Part shown: one piece after another, positions 1-9,359 of the stretch
Layout of the letters: each line of letters opens with the position of its first letter
Position numbering within the stretch: position 1 is the stretch's first letter
Assembly: GCF_002101885.1 (NCBI RefSeq)
Contig: NZ_LQPS01000031.1
Span: 124,001 to 188,000, forward strand
DNA from: Mycolicibacter senuensis
GTDB taxonomy: Bacteria > Actinomycetota > Actinomycetes > Mycobacteriales > Mycobacteriaceae
Reading direction: 5' to 3'
Length of the DNA: 64,000 nucleotides
The notes under the pieces: model-generated
What the model was told of the DNA's origin: nothing
Seen by the model: only the letters and a program-made list of their open reading frames with translations
Databases searched by the model: none
Made by a program: the position numbers and the translations under genes

Positions 1-541
1 CCAGTAGCGACAGCGTGCCGGATCCGGCGCCGTCGCCGGCCTCGTCAGCGGTCAGGGTCGGCCGGAGCCCGTCGTAGAGGTCCTCGGGCAGCACGGTGAC
101 GTTGCCCGGGTCGGGGCGGACCTCCCCGGTCTGCAATGCGCCGCCGTTCGCCGTCCAGGCCGCCAGCCCACCGTCGAGGATGCGGACCCGGGCCACTCCG
201 GCGGTGGACAGCAGCCACCACAATCGCGCGGACGCGGCCCGATGCCAGTCGTCGTAGACCACTACCGGCGTGTTGCGCCGCACCCCCCAGCGGCGGGCGG
301 CCGCCTCGAGGTTGCGCCCGGTCGGGAGCGGATGGCGGCCCCGGCCGGTGACAGCGGGGTCGGACAACTCGTCCTCGAGCGCGACGTACACCGCGCCCGG
401 CAGATGACCCCGGAGGTAAGCCTGGTGTCCGTCCGGGGCCGCCAGGCTCCAGCGGGCGTCGAGAATCGTCACCGGATCACCGGCCCGCAACAGCTCAGCG
501 AGCTCGGTGGCGGTGATCAGGACCTTGTCGCGCGGGCTCAC
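1..541 (-). CDS. Thiosulfate sulfurtransferase (rhodanese), SseB-like, 3' part missing
   Basis: The minus-strand frame opens with GTG at 541, 13 bases after the stop of the upstream hemophore-like gene, and runs off the left edge, so only about 180 N-terminal residues are visible. The first domain has the usual rhodanese layout: an opening ILDARW strand-turn, a RGHLPGAVYV segment (the substrate-entry GH.PGA signature), VVVYDDW, and a LDGGLAAW segment before the linker. This first domain of two-domain sulfurtransferases is normally non-catalytic; the domain that would carry the active cysteine lies outside the window. Two-domain enzymes of this kind move sulfane sulfur from thiosulfate or mercaptopyruvate to a thiophilic acceptor. 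SseB or SseA identity cannot be decided from this part. Confidence 0.8.
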   Translation of the reverse strand, partial: MSPRDKVLITATELAELLRAGDPVTILDARWSLAAPDGHQAYLRGHLPGAVYVALEDELSDPAVTGRGRHPLPTGRNLEAAARRWGVRRNTPVVVYDDWHRAASARLWWLLSTAGVARVRILDGGLAAWTANGGALQTGEVRPDPGNVTVLPEDLYDGLRPTLTADEAGDGAGSGTLSLL

Positions 542-554
542 CGCAGTGACCGGC

Positions 555-893
555 TCAGTAGTTGTTGCAGGAGCCGGCGACCTGGGTGATGGTGCCGATG
601 TACTGCTGAGCCTCGGGCATGCCCTGGATCATGTTCGCCAACTGCTGCCGCTTGGCCGGAGGCGAGGAGAGGAAGACGCGGAGCATGTTCTGCGCGTCCG
701 GGGCGGCGGCGAACTCGTCGGCCGCGGCGGGGTTCTCCGCGCGCAGCGCCGCGTTCACCTGCGAGTAGTTACAGGTGGTGTTGATAATCGGACCGAGGTC
801 AGGGCTCGCGGCGGCGAACCCGGCGCCAGCGGACAGCGACAACGCCAGACTGCCGGCTGCGACAGCGATCCTGGTCAACGACAGAGCGGCCAT
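555..893 (-). CDS. Secreted hemophore-related protein
   Basis: A 112-residue protein with a Sec signal peptide: an N-terminal hydrophobic stretch (about residues 9-28) ending in an AAAS cleavage-type sequence. The mature part is small, mostly helical, and has two cysteines: one in an NTTCNYSQV segment just after the signal and one in the C-terminal GSCNNY. This matches the mycobacterial hemophore-related family (relatives of Rv0203), in which the N-terminal cysteine-tyrosine segment and a C-terminal cysteine are conserved. Rv0203 binds heme outside the cell and passes it to MmpL3/MmpL11. Whether this paralogue binds heme is not shown by the sequence. It lies 13 bp upstream of the rhodanese and could be co-transcribed with it. 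Confidence 0.8.
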   Translation of the reverse strand: MAALSLTRIAVAAGSLALSLSAGAGFAAASPDLGPIINTTCNYSQVNAALRAENPAAADEFAAAPDAQNMLRVFLSSPPAKRQQLANMIQGMPEAQQYIGTITQVAGSCNNY

Positions 894-1015
894 TTTGCAG
901 ACGCCTTTCCCCAGTGCATTTCAGATGTGGATATGAGTCCTACTTCGAAGACGGACCAAGTTTAGCGGACTGCCGATGACGTCGCCGAAGTCACTGGTCA
1001 CAGCCCTTTCGGGCG

Positions 1016-2464
1016 TCACGGGGCCGGTGCGGGATCGGTGCGCCACCACGGTGTGGGTTGCCGTGCCGCCCAGCCGCTGATGCCCTCCAATTCCGCGGCC
1101 AGGGAAATCAGCAGGCCGTCACTGTTGGCCGGCCCCATCAATTGCACCCCGATCGGCAGGCCCTCGGAGGTGAACCCGGCCGGCACGTTGATCGACGGCC
1201 AGCCCAGCAGGTTCCACGGCCAGGTCACCGGGCAGGCCGCGATCATGGCGCGGTCGGTCGCCAGGGCGTTCAGGTCGTCGAACGCGTGCACCAGCGGCGG
1301 CGGCTGGGCCGTGGTGGGGGCCAGCACCACGTCGACGATGCGGAAAATCGACCCCACCCGCCGCTGGTCCTTCGCCTCGTGGGCACGGGCCTTGCGCAGC
1401 ACCGCCTGCGACAGCAGCCGGCCGGTGCGCATGTTGGCCAGCGTGCGCGGGTCGAGGTTCACCGCGCCGCCGAGTGCGTTCGCGGCGGCCAGCACCCCCG
1501 CGGTGGAGCGGGACAGGAAGTTCCACGACAGCCGCACCCCGTAGTCGGGATTTCCCGGAACCACGATGTGCCCGAGCAGGCGAAGCCGCGCGGCGACCTG
1601 CTCGAGGGCGGCCCCGATCTCGGGGTCCAGCCGGGCGCCGAACCCGGTGTAGGGAAAGCGGGTGGACATCGCGATCCGCAGCTGACCCGGCCCGTTGCGC
1701 ACGTGGTCGGACGCCGTGAGCGGCGCCGGTTTGTGCAGATCGCCCTCGGCGTTGCCCGAGGCCGCGTCCAGCACCAGGGCCGCGTCCGCCACGGTGCGGG
1801 CGAGCACTCCGTTGACGGTGATGCCGTTGAAGGCCTCCGGCAGCGGCCAGGTGGAGATGCGGCCCCGCTGCGGTTTGATGCCGACCAGATGTGTCCACGC
1901 GGCCGGAATGCGCACGCTGCCGGCCCCGTCGGATCCGATCGCCGCGGCGACCAGGCCCGCGGCGACCGCGGCGGCGCTGCCCCCCGACGATCCGCCCGGG
2001 GTGTGCCGGCGCGACCAGGGGTTGCGGGTGTCGCCGAACCCGGGGCCGCCGGTGAACGGCCACTGGCCCAACTCGCAGGTGTTGGTCTTGCCGACGATCA
2101 CCGCGCCGGCGGCTTTGAGCCGCCGCACCACCTCGGCGTCGTGGCCGGCGGGTTCGACGTAGCCGGACGTGCCGAACGAGGTGGGCACACCCGCGACGTC
2201 GGTGTCGTCCTTGACCGCGATCGGGACGCCCAGCAGGGGGGCGCGATGGCCGGCGGCGCGGCGCCGGTCGGCTTCGGCGGCACTGCGCAGCGCCGACTCG
2301 GTGAACACCACCCGGAAGGCGTTCAGCGTGGACTGGCTGGCGTCGATGGCGTGCAGCGAGCGGCGGACCAGGTCGACGGAGGACACCTCGCCGCTGGCCA
2401 GCTGGTAGAGCTGTTCGGTGAGGGTGGGAAAGCGGGTGCCGGACGCCGCGGGCGGGTGGGTCAT
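1016..2464 (-). CDS. amiA2: Amidase, AmiA2-like (amidase signature family)
   Basis: A 482-residue amidase-signature enzyme that hydrolyses carboxamides to the acid and ammonia; the physiological substrate of the mycobacterial enzyme is unknown. The catalytic Ser-cisSer-Lys triad can be placed: Lys in the GVPIAVKDDTDV segment, and the glycine/serine-rich TPGGSSGGSAAAVAAG loop that carries both serines. The start is the ATG at 2464 giving MTHPPAAS; the open frame extends about 108 codons further upstream, but that part overlaps recO on the other strand and has no family similarity. It is divergent from recO with about 76 bp between starts, the same amiA2/recO arrangement I recall from M. tuberculosis (Rv2363/Rv2362c). 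Confidence 0.88.
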   Translation of the reverse strand: MTHPPAASGTRFPTLTEQLYQLASGEVSSVDLVRRSLHAIDASQSTLNAFRVVFTESALRSAAEADRRRAAGHRAPLLGVPIAVKDDTDVAGVPTSFGTSGYVEPAGHDAEVVRRLKAAGAVIVGKTNTCELGQWPFTGGPGFGDTRNPWSRRHTPGGSSGGSAAAVAAGLVAAAIGSDGAGSVRIPAAWTHLVGIKPQRGRISTWPLPEAFNGITVNGVLARTVADAALVLDAASGNAEGDLHKPAPLTASDHVRNGPGQLRIAMSTRFPYTGFGARLDPEIGAALEQVAARLRLLGHIVVPGNPDYGVRLSWNFLSRSTAGVLAAANALGGAVNLDPRTLANMRTGRLLSQAVLRKARAHEAKDQRRVGSIFRIVDVVLAPTTAQPPPLVHAFDDLNALATDRAMIAACPVTWPWNLLGWPSINVPAGFTSEGLPIGVQLMGPANSDGLLISLAAELEGISGWAARQPTPWWRTDPAPAP

Positions 2465-2540
2465 CGGTGACGAGACTATCCGGCGTGCCACGCCGGTGAC
2501 CGTCCTCGAAACGTCCCCGCGGTGATGCGAAACTGGTGCG

Positions 2541-3353
2541 ATGCGGCTGTACCGGGACCGGGCGGTGGTGCTGCGCCAGCACAAGCTCGGCGAAGCCGAC
2601 CGGATCGTCACTTTGCTCACCCGCGACCACGGGCTGGTCCGCGCGGTGGCCAAGGGGGTGCGCCGTACCCGCAGTAAGTTCGGTGCCCGACTGGAGCCGT
2701 TCGCCCACATCGACGTGCAGCTGCATCCGGGCCGCAACCTCGACATCGTCACCCAGGTGGTGTCGGTGGACGCGTTCGCCAGCGACATCGTCAGCGACTA
2801 CGGCCGCTACACCTGTGCCTGCGTGATGCTGGAGACCGCCGAACGACTCGCCGGCGCCGAGCGGGCACCGGCAACGGCGTTGCACCGGCTCACCGTCGGT
2901 GCGTTGCGGGCCGTCGCCGACGGTCGCCGCCCCCGCGAGCTGGTGCTCGACGCCTATCTGCTGCGAGCGATGTCGGTGGCCGGGTGGGCGCCGGCCCTGA
3001 CCGAATGTGCCCGCTGTGCCACTCCCGGCCCGCATCGGGCATTTCATGTCGCGGCCGGCGGCAGCGTCTGCAGCCACTGCCGCCCGGCCGGGTCGACCAC
3101 CCCGCCGATGGGGGTGCTGGATCTGATGTCGGCGCTGCACGACGGGGATTGGGAGCTTGCTGAACGTTCAGTGTCGGCGCACCGCAGCCATGCCAGCGGA
3201 TTGGTGGCCGCCCATCTGCAGTGGCACCTGGAGCGCCGGCTGCGAACATTGCCGCTGGTCGAACGCGTTCAGCGGGCGGCGGGTGGGCAGGACACGGCGG
3301 ATGTCGCGGTGGGTGTCGAGGCTGAAGCGAAGGCCACCGGCAGCGACGGCTGA
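2541..3353 (+). CDS. recO: DNA repair protein RecO
   Basis: A 270-residue RecO, the recombination mediator that works with RecR (RecFOR pathway) to load RecA on SSB-coated single-stranded DNA and to anneal strands. The N-terminal OB-fold begins MRLYRDRAVVLRQHKLGE and continues with the family's DHGLVRAVAKGVRR segment. The C-terminal helical domain carries a zinc-ribbon-like CARC near residue 155 and CSHC about 24 residues later, so four cysteines are in place. ATG 2541 gives the expected start. In mycobacteria recO normally precedes uppS directly; here a collagen-like gene and a methyltransferase gene lie between them. Confidence 0.95.
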   Translation: MRLYRDRAVVLRQHKLGEADRIVTLLTRDHGLVRAVAKGVRRTRSKFGARLEPFAHIDVQLHPGRNLDIVTQVVSVDAFASDIVSDYGRYTCACVMLETAERLAGAERAPATALHRLTVGALRAVADGRRPRELVLDAYLLRAMSVAGWAPALTECARCATPGPHRAFHVAAGGSVCSHCRPAGSTTPPMGVLDLMSALHDGDWELAERSVSAHRSHASGLVAAHLQWHLERRLRTLPLVERVQRAAGGQDTADVAVGVEAEAKATGSDG

Positions 3354-3478
3354 CCCCTGACGCCCCGACGCATGGGCACCCACCTGGCAATTGTGTGCGT
3401 TTCCGTGGACCATTCGCGGGTCGGCGGTAGGCTGATGCGACTTCACGATCCGAAGGCTCAATCTGGAAGGCAGGCCGA

Positions 3479-3973
3479 ATGATTCACGACACCGGGTGGG
3501 GGCGCTGGGCGCACTACACTGCGCCGCGATACGCGGCCGGCCTCGGCGCGGCGGCGGGAGCCCTGCTGGTTGCGGGAATGCTCCCGGCGGTCGGCCCGGT
3601 CGCGCAGGCGGGCTTCGGACCGGGTGTCGGGGCCGTGGTGCCGCTGTCGACTCATGCCCCGGGCGCTGACGGTGCCGACGGCGCCGACGGGGCCGACGGT
3701 GCTCCGGGTGCCGACGGCAAGGGCGGCAAAGGCGGCAAAGGCGGCAAGGGCGGGCAGGGCGGCAAGGGCGGCGCCGGCGGTAAAGGCGGCGACGGCGGCA
3801 AGGGTGGCGCCGGCGGACAGGGCGGCGCCGGCGGTGCCGGTGGTGCGGCCGGCCCCGGCGGCCAGCCCGGTGCGGGTGGTGCCGGTGGTGCCGGCGGAGC
3901 GCCCGGCCCGGGCGGAACGCCTGGTCAGCCCGGTCAGCCTGGTCAGCCCGGTCAGCCCGGACGCGCCGGCTGA
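3479..3973 (+). CDS. Exported collagen-like protein with Gly-X-Y tail
   Basis: A 164-residue protein. After a short polar start comes one hydrophobic segment (about residues 18-45, with a GLGAAAGALLVAG core), a signal peptide or membrane anchor, then a short linker. Residues 62-164 are an unbroken run of about 34 Gly-X-Y triplets: first GAD repeats, then GKG repeats, then GAG, and finally four GQP triplets. The triplet types shift from acidic to basic to proline-rich, which could set the register of a triple helix. The start ATG 3479 is preceded by GGAAGG. Bacterial collagen-like proteins are usually surface-exposed adhesins or filaments, but no anchoring domain is visible and no function can be assigned. 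A Gly-rich PGRS-like composition was considered; the strict three-residue glycine period favours collagen. Confidence 0.75.
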   Translation: MIHDTGWGRWAHYTAPRYAAGLGAAAGALLVAGMLPAVGPVAQAGFGPGVGAVVPLSTHAPGADGADGADGADGAPGADGKGGKGGKGGKGGQGGKGGAGGKGGDGGKGGAGGQGGAGGAGGAAGPGGQPGAGGAGGAGGAPGPGGTPGQPGQPGQPGQPGRAG

Positions 3974-4061
3974 CCGAGCCGATAAGACCGAACCGACGCG
4001 TCCGGCCCGCTGCTCCGTTGGGAGTCGCACCCGCCGCGCCGGCCCGAACAAGCCCCGCTAG

Positions 4062-5330
<1,269 letters not shown>

Positions 5331-5412
5331 TCGTCGGCATGGCCGGTAAACCGCCGCAGCGAAGGCGCGGTCGCTGCAGGCGGTGCCGGCCCGGTCGGGC
5401 AGGATTGGGCAC

Positions 5413-6300
5413 ATGGTGTTGAATCGGGCCGACCGGAAGGGCAATTGCCCGCAGTTGCCCGGTGCGCCCGAGGACTATCCGGTGTTCCCGGACACGTCCA
5501 CCTGGCCGGTGGTCTTCCCGCAGCTGCCTGCGCCGCCGGGCGGGGGACCGTGCCGTCCGCCGCAGCACACCTCCAAGGCCGTCGCCCCGCGGATTCCGGC
5601 CGAGGCGCTGCCCAATCACGTTGCGGTCGTGATGGACGGCAACGGCCGCTGGGCCACTCAGCGCGGCCTGGGCCGCACCGAGGGCCACAAGATGGGCGAG
5701 GCGGTGCTGATCGATATCACCTGCGGTGCCATCGAGATCGGCATCAAATGGCTGACCGTGTATGCGTTCTCCACGGAGAACTGGAAGCGTTCCGCCGAGG
5801 AGGTCCGCTTCCTGATGGGGTTCAACCGCGAGGTGGTGCGCCGCCGCCGGGAGAACCTCAACGCGATGGGCGTGCGGATGCGCTGGGTGGGTTCGCGTCC
5901 GAAGATGTGGCGCAGTGTCATCAAGGAATTCGAGATCGCCGAGGCCATGACGGTCGGCAACGACGTCATCACCATCAACTACTGCGTCAACTACGGGGGA
6001 CGCACCGAGATCGCCGAGGCCGCACGGGCTATCGCTGCCGAGGCCGTCGCCGGCAAGCTGAATCCGAACCGGATCAACGAGGCCACCATCTCCCAGCATC
6101 TGCACCGGCCGGACATGCCCGACGTCGATCTGCTGATCCGCACCTCCGGTGAGCAGCGGTCGTCGAACTTCATGCTGTGGCAGGCGGCCTACGCCGAGTA
6201 CATCTTTCAAGAGAAGCTGTGGCCCGACTACGACCGCCGCGACCTGTGGCAGGCCTGCGAACAGTACGCCTCCCGGCAGCGCCGGTTCGGGACAGCGTGA
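5413..6300 (+). CDS. uppS: Long-chain isoprenyl diphosphate synthase (decaprenyl/undecaprenyl), UppS
   Basis: A 295-residue cis-prenyltransferase that extends allylic diphosphates with isopentenyl diphosphate to make the decaprenyl/undecaprenyl carrier used for peptidoglycan, arabinogalactan and lipoarabinomannan. The catalytic [14 protein letters not shown] segment places the Mg-binding Asp at residue 75, and the [36 protein letters not shown] and [15 protein letters not shown] blocks are all present. The long N-terminal extension before the core is typical of the mycobacterial enzyme (Rv2361c, recalled as 296 residues). I chose ATG 5413 because it matches that length; an in-frame start at 5383 would add ten residues. 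The stop overlaps the next start, so the two genes are probably translationally coupled. Confidence 0.95.
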   Translation: MVLNRADRKGNCPQLPGAPEDYPVFPDTSTWPVVFPQLPAPPGGGPCRPPQHTSKAVAPRIPAEALPNHVAVVMDGNGRWATQRGLGRTEGHKMGEAVLIDITCGAIEIGIKWLTVYAFSTENWKRSAEEVRFLMGFNREVVRRRRENLNAMGVRMRWVGSRPKMWRSVIKEFEIAEAMTVGNDVITINYCVNYGGRTEIAEAARAIAAEAVAGKLNPNRINEATISQHLHRPDMPDVDLLIRTSGEQRSSNFMLWQAAYAEYIFQEKLWPDYDRRDLWQACEQYASRQRRFGTA

Positions 6301-6692
6301 TGACGGATCTGGCCCACCGCCTCCACACGGTGCTCGCCGCGGCCGCGGTGCCCACCGACGCCGAGCCCGACGGTGCGCTGACCGTCCATCATGACGGCAC
6401 GTTGGCGTCATTGCGGGTGGTGCCGATCACCGACGAACTGGAGTTGGTGTCGCTGACCCAGATCCTGGCCTGGGACCTGGCGCTGACCAAGAAGCTTCGG
6501 GAACGGGCGGCCGACCAGGCGCGGCTGAGCCAGCTCGGGACGGTCACCCTGGTCGAGAAGAACGCCAAGACCGCAGATGCGATGCTGCGCTACAACTTTC
6601 CCGGCTCCGGGCTGACCGACGACGCGCTGTGCACGCTGGTGCTGCTGGTGCTGGCCAAGGGGGTCGACATCCGGCAGGCGCTCATCGGCTGA
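6300..6692 (+). CDS. Conserved hypothetical protein (Rv2360c-like), coupled to uppS
   Basis: A 130-residue protein beginning at ATG 6300, overlapping the uppS TGA by one base (TGATG). The frame is open further upstream, but that part lies inside uppS. It has no signal peptide and no long hydrophobic segment; the sequence looks like a compact alpha/beta domain with an HDGTLASLRVVPI strand pair and a C-terminal helix rich in Leu and Val. It matches the position and size of Rv2360c, which follows uppS in M. tuberculosis. No catalytic motif is recognised. The tight coupling suggests a role linked to prenyl-carrier synthesis, but this is inference from position only. Confidence 0.75.
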   Translation: MTDLAHRLHTVLAAAAVPTDAEPDGALTVHHDGTLASLRVVPITDELELVSLTQILAWDLALTKKLRERAADQARLSQLGTVTLVEKNAKTADAMLRYNFPGSGLTDDALCTLVLLVLAKGVDIRQALIG

Positions 6693-6715
6693 GTCGCCGG
6701 TGCGCCGAGCGCGTC

Positions 6716-7108
6716 CTACTTACGGCAGTCGGCGCAGCTGCCGAAGATCTCGATGGTGTGGCTGACGTCGGAGAAACCGTGCTCGGCGGCGATCTGGGCT
6801 GCCCACGTCTCGACCTCATGATCGGCCACCTCCACCGTGGCGCCACACTCGCGGCACACCAGGTGGTGGTGATGGTGCTCCGAACAACGCCGGTACACCG
6901 ATTCACCGGTATCCGAGCGCAACGTGTCGACCTGCCCGGCCGACGCCATCGCCTGCAGCGTGCGATAGACGGTGGTCAGCCCGATGTTCTCGCCGCGCTC
7001 ACGCAGCGCGTCGTGCAACTCCTGGGCCGAACGGAAGTCGTCGATGGTCTCCAGCAGCGCCGAGATCGCTGCGCGCTGCCGGGTGGAGCGCACCCCGGGG
7101 GCGGTCAA
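6716..7108 (-). CDS. zur: Zinc uptake regulator Zur (FurB), Fur family
   Basis: A 130-residue Fur-family repressor that, with zinc bound, shuts off zinc uptake and zinc-free ribosomal protein genes in mycobacteria. The winged-helix domain includes [23 protein letters not shown]. The metal sites are visible: [11 protein letters not shown] (regulatory histidines plus the first CxxC) and the terminal CADC completing the structural Cys4 zinc site. The start is TTG at 7108, inside the last codons of smtB (4-bp overlap), so smtB and zur form one operon as in M. tuberculosis (Rv2358-Rv2359). Confidence 0.93.
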   Translation of the reverse strand: MTAPGVRSTRQRAAISALLETIDDFRSAQELHDALRERGENIGLTTVYRTLQAMASAGQVDTLRSDTGESVYRRCSEHHHHHLVCRECGATVEVADHEVETWAAQIAAEHGFSDVSHTIEIFGSCADCRK

Positions 7109-7461
7109 TGGTCTTCACCGGCGTGGGCCACCGCGTCGATGACGATGTGCGCCAGGTGGTGGTCGGCCAGTCGGTAGAGCACTTCGCGGCCCGACCGTTC
7201 CCCGGTGACCACCCCGGCCGATTTGAGGATCTTCAGGTGTTGGCTGACCAGCGGCTGGGGCACCCCCAGCGCGTCGACGAGTTCGTGCACGCAACGGTGC
7301 GACTCCTGCAGCTGCAACACGATCGCGATGCGCACCGGCGCGGCCAGTGCCCGCAGCAGTTCCCCAGCGGCGTCGAGGATGTCCCGTGGCGGTGTGGTGG
7401 GGAAGGCGGGCCCGGTGTGTTGGTGGTCATCGGCTACCAGGCCGGCTATCGCGGGCGCCAT
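7105..7461 (-). CDS. smtB: Zinc-responsive ArsR/SmtB-family repressor SmtB
   Basis: A 118-residue ArsR-family winged-helix repressor. It has the family core [15 protein letters not shown], the recognition helix [16 protein letters not shown], and the C-terminal helix [19 protein letters not shown] whose Asp/His pattern is the alpha5 zinc site of SmtB/CzrA proteins. Zinc binding releases DNA; in M. tuberculosis this relieves repression of the smtB-zur operon. I chose ATG 7461 because a GGAGG lies at the right distance upstream; the alternative ATG 7479 has no ribosome site and would place a palindromic operator directly against the start. The gene overlaps zur by 4 bp. Confidence 0.9.
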   Translation of the reverse strand: MAPAIAGLVADDHQHTGPAFPTTPPRDILDAAGELLRALAAPVRIAIVLQLQESHRCVHELVDALGVPQPLVSQHLKILKSAGVVTGERSGREVLYRLADHHLAHIVIDAVAHAGEDH

Positions 7462-7481
7462 GACACCACCTCCGCCCATGT

Positions 7482-7496
7482 TGGAAACCGTTTTCA
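7482..7496. promoter_or_regulatory. Palindromic Fur/Zur-box-like operator upstream of smtB-zur
   Basis: TGGAAACCGTTTTCA is a 7-1-7 inverted repeat with six of seven arm positions paired (TGGAAAC against TGAAAAC). It lies 21-35 bp upstream of the chosen smtB start. A second, weaker inverted repeat ATGC-N8-GCAT lies at 7515-7530. Either could be the SmtB or Zur operator controlling the smtB-zur operon and perhaps divergent glyS. The assignment is inferred from position and symmetry. Confidence 0.45.
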
Positions 7497-7623
7497 GCTG
7501 GCTCCCACTGTTCCATGCGTAATGATGCATGTCAAAGAACCCTTGCGGGGTCGATACGATATCGGTTGCTTTGCGTGCCGGCGTTGTCGGCGCGGTCCCG
7601 ACAAGACAGGAGTGCACACCCTC

Positions 7624-9021
7624 GTGGCGTCCGTCATCGACACCGTCGTCAACCTGGCCAAGCGCCGCGGCCTGGTCTTTCCGGCCGGCGAAATCTACGG
7701 CGGCACCAAATCCGCGTGGGACTACGGTCCGCTCGGCGTGGAGTTCAAGGAGAACATCAAGCGACAGTGGTGGCGCTCGGTCGTCACGGCTCGCGAGGAC
7801 GTCGTCGGCCTGGACTCGTCGATCATCCTGCCGCGCGAGGTGTGGGTGGCATCCGGTCACGTCGAGGTGTTCAACGACCCGCTGGTGGAGTGCCTGTCCT
7901 GCCACAAGCGCCACCGGCAGGACCACATGCAAGAGGGGGTGGCGGCCAGGAGGCTTGCCAAAGGGGAGCAGGTCGACCCCGACGACGTCCCGATGAGCGA
8001 GATCGCTTGCCCGGACTGCGGCACCAAGGGCCAGTGGACCGAGCCGCGTGAGTTCAACATGATGCTCAAGACCTACCTCGGCCCGATCGAGAGCGAAGAG
8101 GGTCTGCACTACCTGCGTCCGGAGACCGCCCAGGGCATCTTCGTCAACTTCGCCAACGTCGTCACCACCGCACGGCGCAAACCGCCGTTCGGAATCGCCC
8201 AGACGGGCAAGAGTTTCCGCAACGAGATCACCCCCGGCAACTTCATCTTCCGGACCCGCGAGTTCGAGCAGATGGAGATGGAGTTCTTCGTCGAGCCCGC
8301 CACCGCCCCCGAGTGGCACCAGTACTGGATCGACGCCCGGCTGCAGTGGTATGTCGACCTCGGTATCGCCCGGGACAACCTTCGGCTGTTCGAGCACCCG
8401 CTGGAGAAGTTGTCGCACTACAGCGCCGGCACCACCGACATCGAGTACAAATTCGGGTTCCAGAACAATCCCTGGGGTGAGCTGGAGGGCATCGCCAACC
8501 GCACCGATTTCGACCTGTCCACCCACACCAAGCACTCCGGAGTGGACCTGTCGTTCTACGACCAGGCCTCCGATACCCGCTACACGCCCTACGTGATCGA
8601 GCCGGCGGCCGGGCTGACCCGTTCGTTCATGGCGTTTCTGATCGACGCCTACCACGAGGACGAGGCCCCCAACGCCAAGGGCGGGGTGGACAAACGCACC
8701 GTGCTGCGGCTGGATCCGCGGCTGGCGCCGATCAAGGCCGCGGTACTTCCGTTGTCGCGCAATGCCGATCTGTCACCGAAGGCCCGCGATCTGGCCGCCG
8801 AGCTGCGCCAATCCTGGAATGTCGAGTTCGACGACGCCGGGGCGGTCGGCCGGCGCTACCGGCGCCAGGACGAGATCGGCACCCCGTTCTGCATCACGGT
8901 CGACTTCGACTCGCTCGAAGACCACGCGGTCACCGTGCGTGAACGCGACAGCATGGCCCAGGAGCGGGTGGCCATCGATGCGGTGGCCGACTACCTGGCG
9001 GTGCGCCTGAAGGGCTGCTGA
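7624..9021 (+). CDS. glyS: Glycyl-tRNA synthetase (dimeric class IIa type) with zinc-ribbon insertion
   Basis: A 465-residue enzyme that charges tRNA-Gly with glycine. Class II motifs are clear: [14 protein letters not shown] at the N terminus, [37 protein letters not shown] (motif 2) and [18 protein letters not shown] (motif 3); the anticodon-binding domain follows. An insertion after motif 1 has two CxxC pairs (Cys90/Cys93 and Cys129/Cys132), enough for one structural zinc. From memory the M. tuberculosis enzyme has lost these cysteines. Start choice: GTG 7624 lies 11 bases after AGGAG and gives [12 protein letters not shown] 7612 is in frame but overlaps the AGGAG. The gene is divergent from the zinc regulators smtB-zur. 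Confidence 0.95.
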   Translation: MASVIDTVVNLAKRRGLVFPAGEIYGGTKSAWDYGPLGVEFKENIKRQWWRSVVTAREDVVGLDSSIILPREVWVASGHVEVFNDPLVECLSCHKRHRQDHMQEGVAARRLAKGEQVDPDDVPMSEIACPDCGTKGQWTEPREFNMMLKTYLGPIESEEGLHYLRPETAQGIFVNFANVVTTARRKPPFGIAQTGKSFRNEITPGNFIFRTREFEQMEMEFFVEPATAPEWHQYWIDARLQWYVDLGIARDNLRLFEHPLEKLSHYSAGTTDIEYKFGFQNNPWGELEGIANRTDFDLSTHTKHSGVDLSFYDQASDTRYTPYVIEPAAGLTRSFMAFLIDAYHEDEAPNAKGGVDKRTVLRLDPRLAPIKAAVLPLSRNADLSPKARDLAAELRQSWNVEFDDAGAVGRRYRRQDEIGTPFCITVDFDSLEDHAVTVRERDSMAQERVAIDAVADYLAVRLKGC

Positions 9022-9050
9022 CTTTTGCGCGAGCTGGGGGCACCTGCCGC

Positions 9051-9358
9051 TTGCGCGAGCGTGCAGCGGTAGCGCGCCACCTTGGCCGCTCCGCATTCGA
9101 AACGGGCGTCGCCCGTGGTGAGCTCACCCAAGTGTGGTTCGGCGTGTATTCCCGAAGCGACGCCGATACCACGCTCCGGCCTACCGGATTGCGGTCGAGT
9201 ACGACGGTTTCGATTTCCACAGCAGCCCGGAGGCCCTGCGCCGCGACCGGCGCAAGCGCGCGGCATTGCAGGAGGTGGGGTGGACGGTGCTGTCGTTTGT
9301 CGACGACGACGTTCGGCGTCGTCCCTGGGACATGGTGCGCCCCCTCGCCGAACGGGGG
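9051..9358 (+). pseudogene. Remnant of an AbiEi-type/DUF559 protein, internally deleted and frameshifted
   Basis: Two pieces of one family are visible in different frames. The first (9051-9160) reads ARHLGRSAFETGVARGEL then VWFGVYSR, like the N-terminal winged helix of mycobacterial AbiEi-antitoxin-domain proteins. The second (about 9160-9358) reads PAYRIAVEYDGFDFH, then ALRRDRRKRAAL and GWTVLSFVDDDVRRRPWDMV, the DUF559 endonuclease-like C terminus of the same proteins. About 150 residues normally between them are missing and the frame changes at the junction near 9160-9175. The gene is therefore dead. Direct repeats TTGCGCGAGC occur at 9025-9034 and 9051-9060, at its left border. Confidence 0.65.
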
Positions 9359-9359
9359 G

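Noticed and set aside
1119..3140. 673-residue minus-strand frame across amiA2 and recO
   Set aside because: Arg/Pro/Gly-rich shadow of two clear genes; no family similarity.
3661..3972. Tandem DNA repeat array or PE_PGRS gene
   Set aside because: The repeats are codon-level Gly-X-Y triplets inside one frame, and there is no PE domain at the N terminus.
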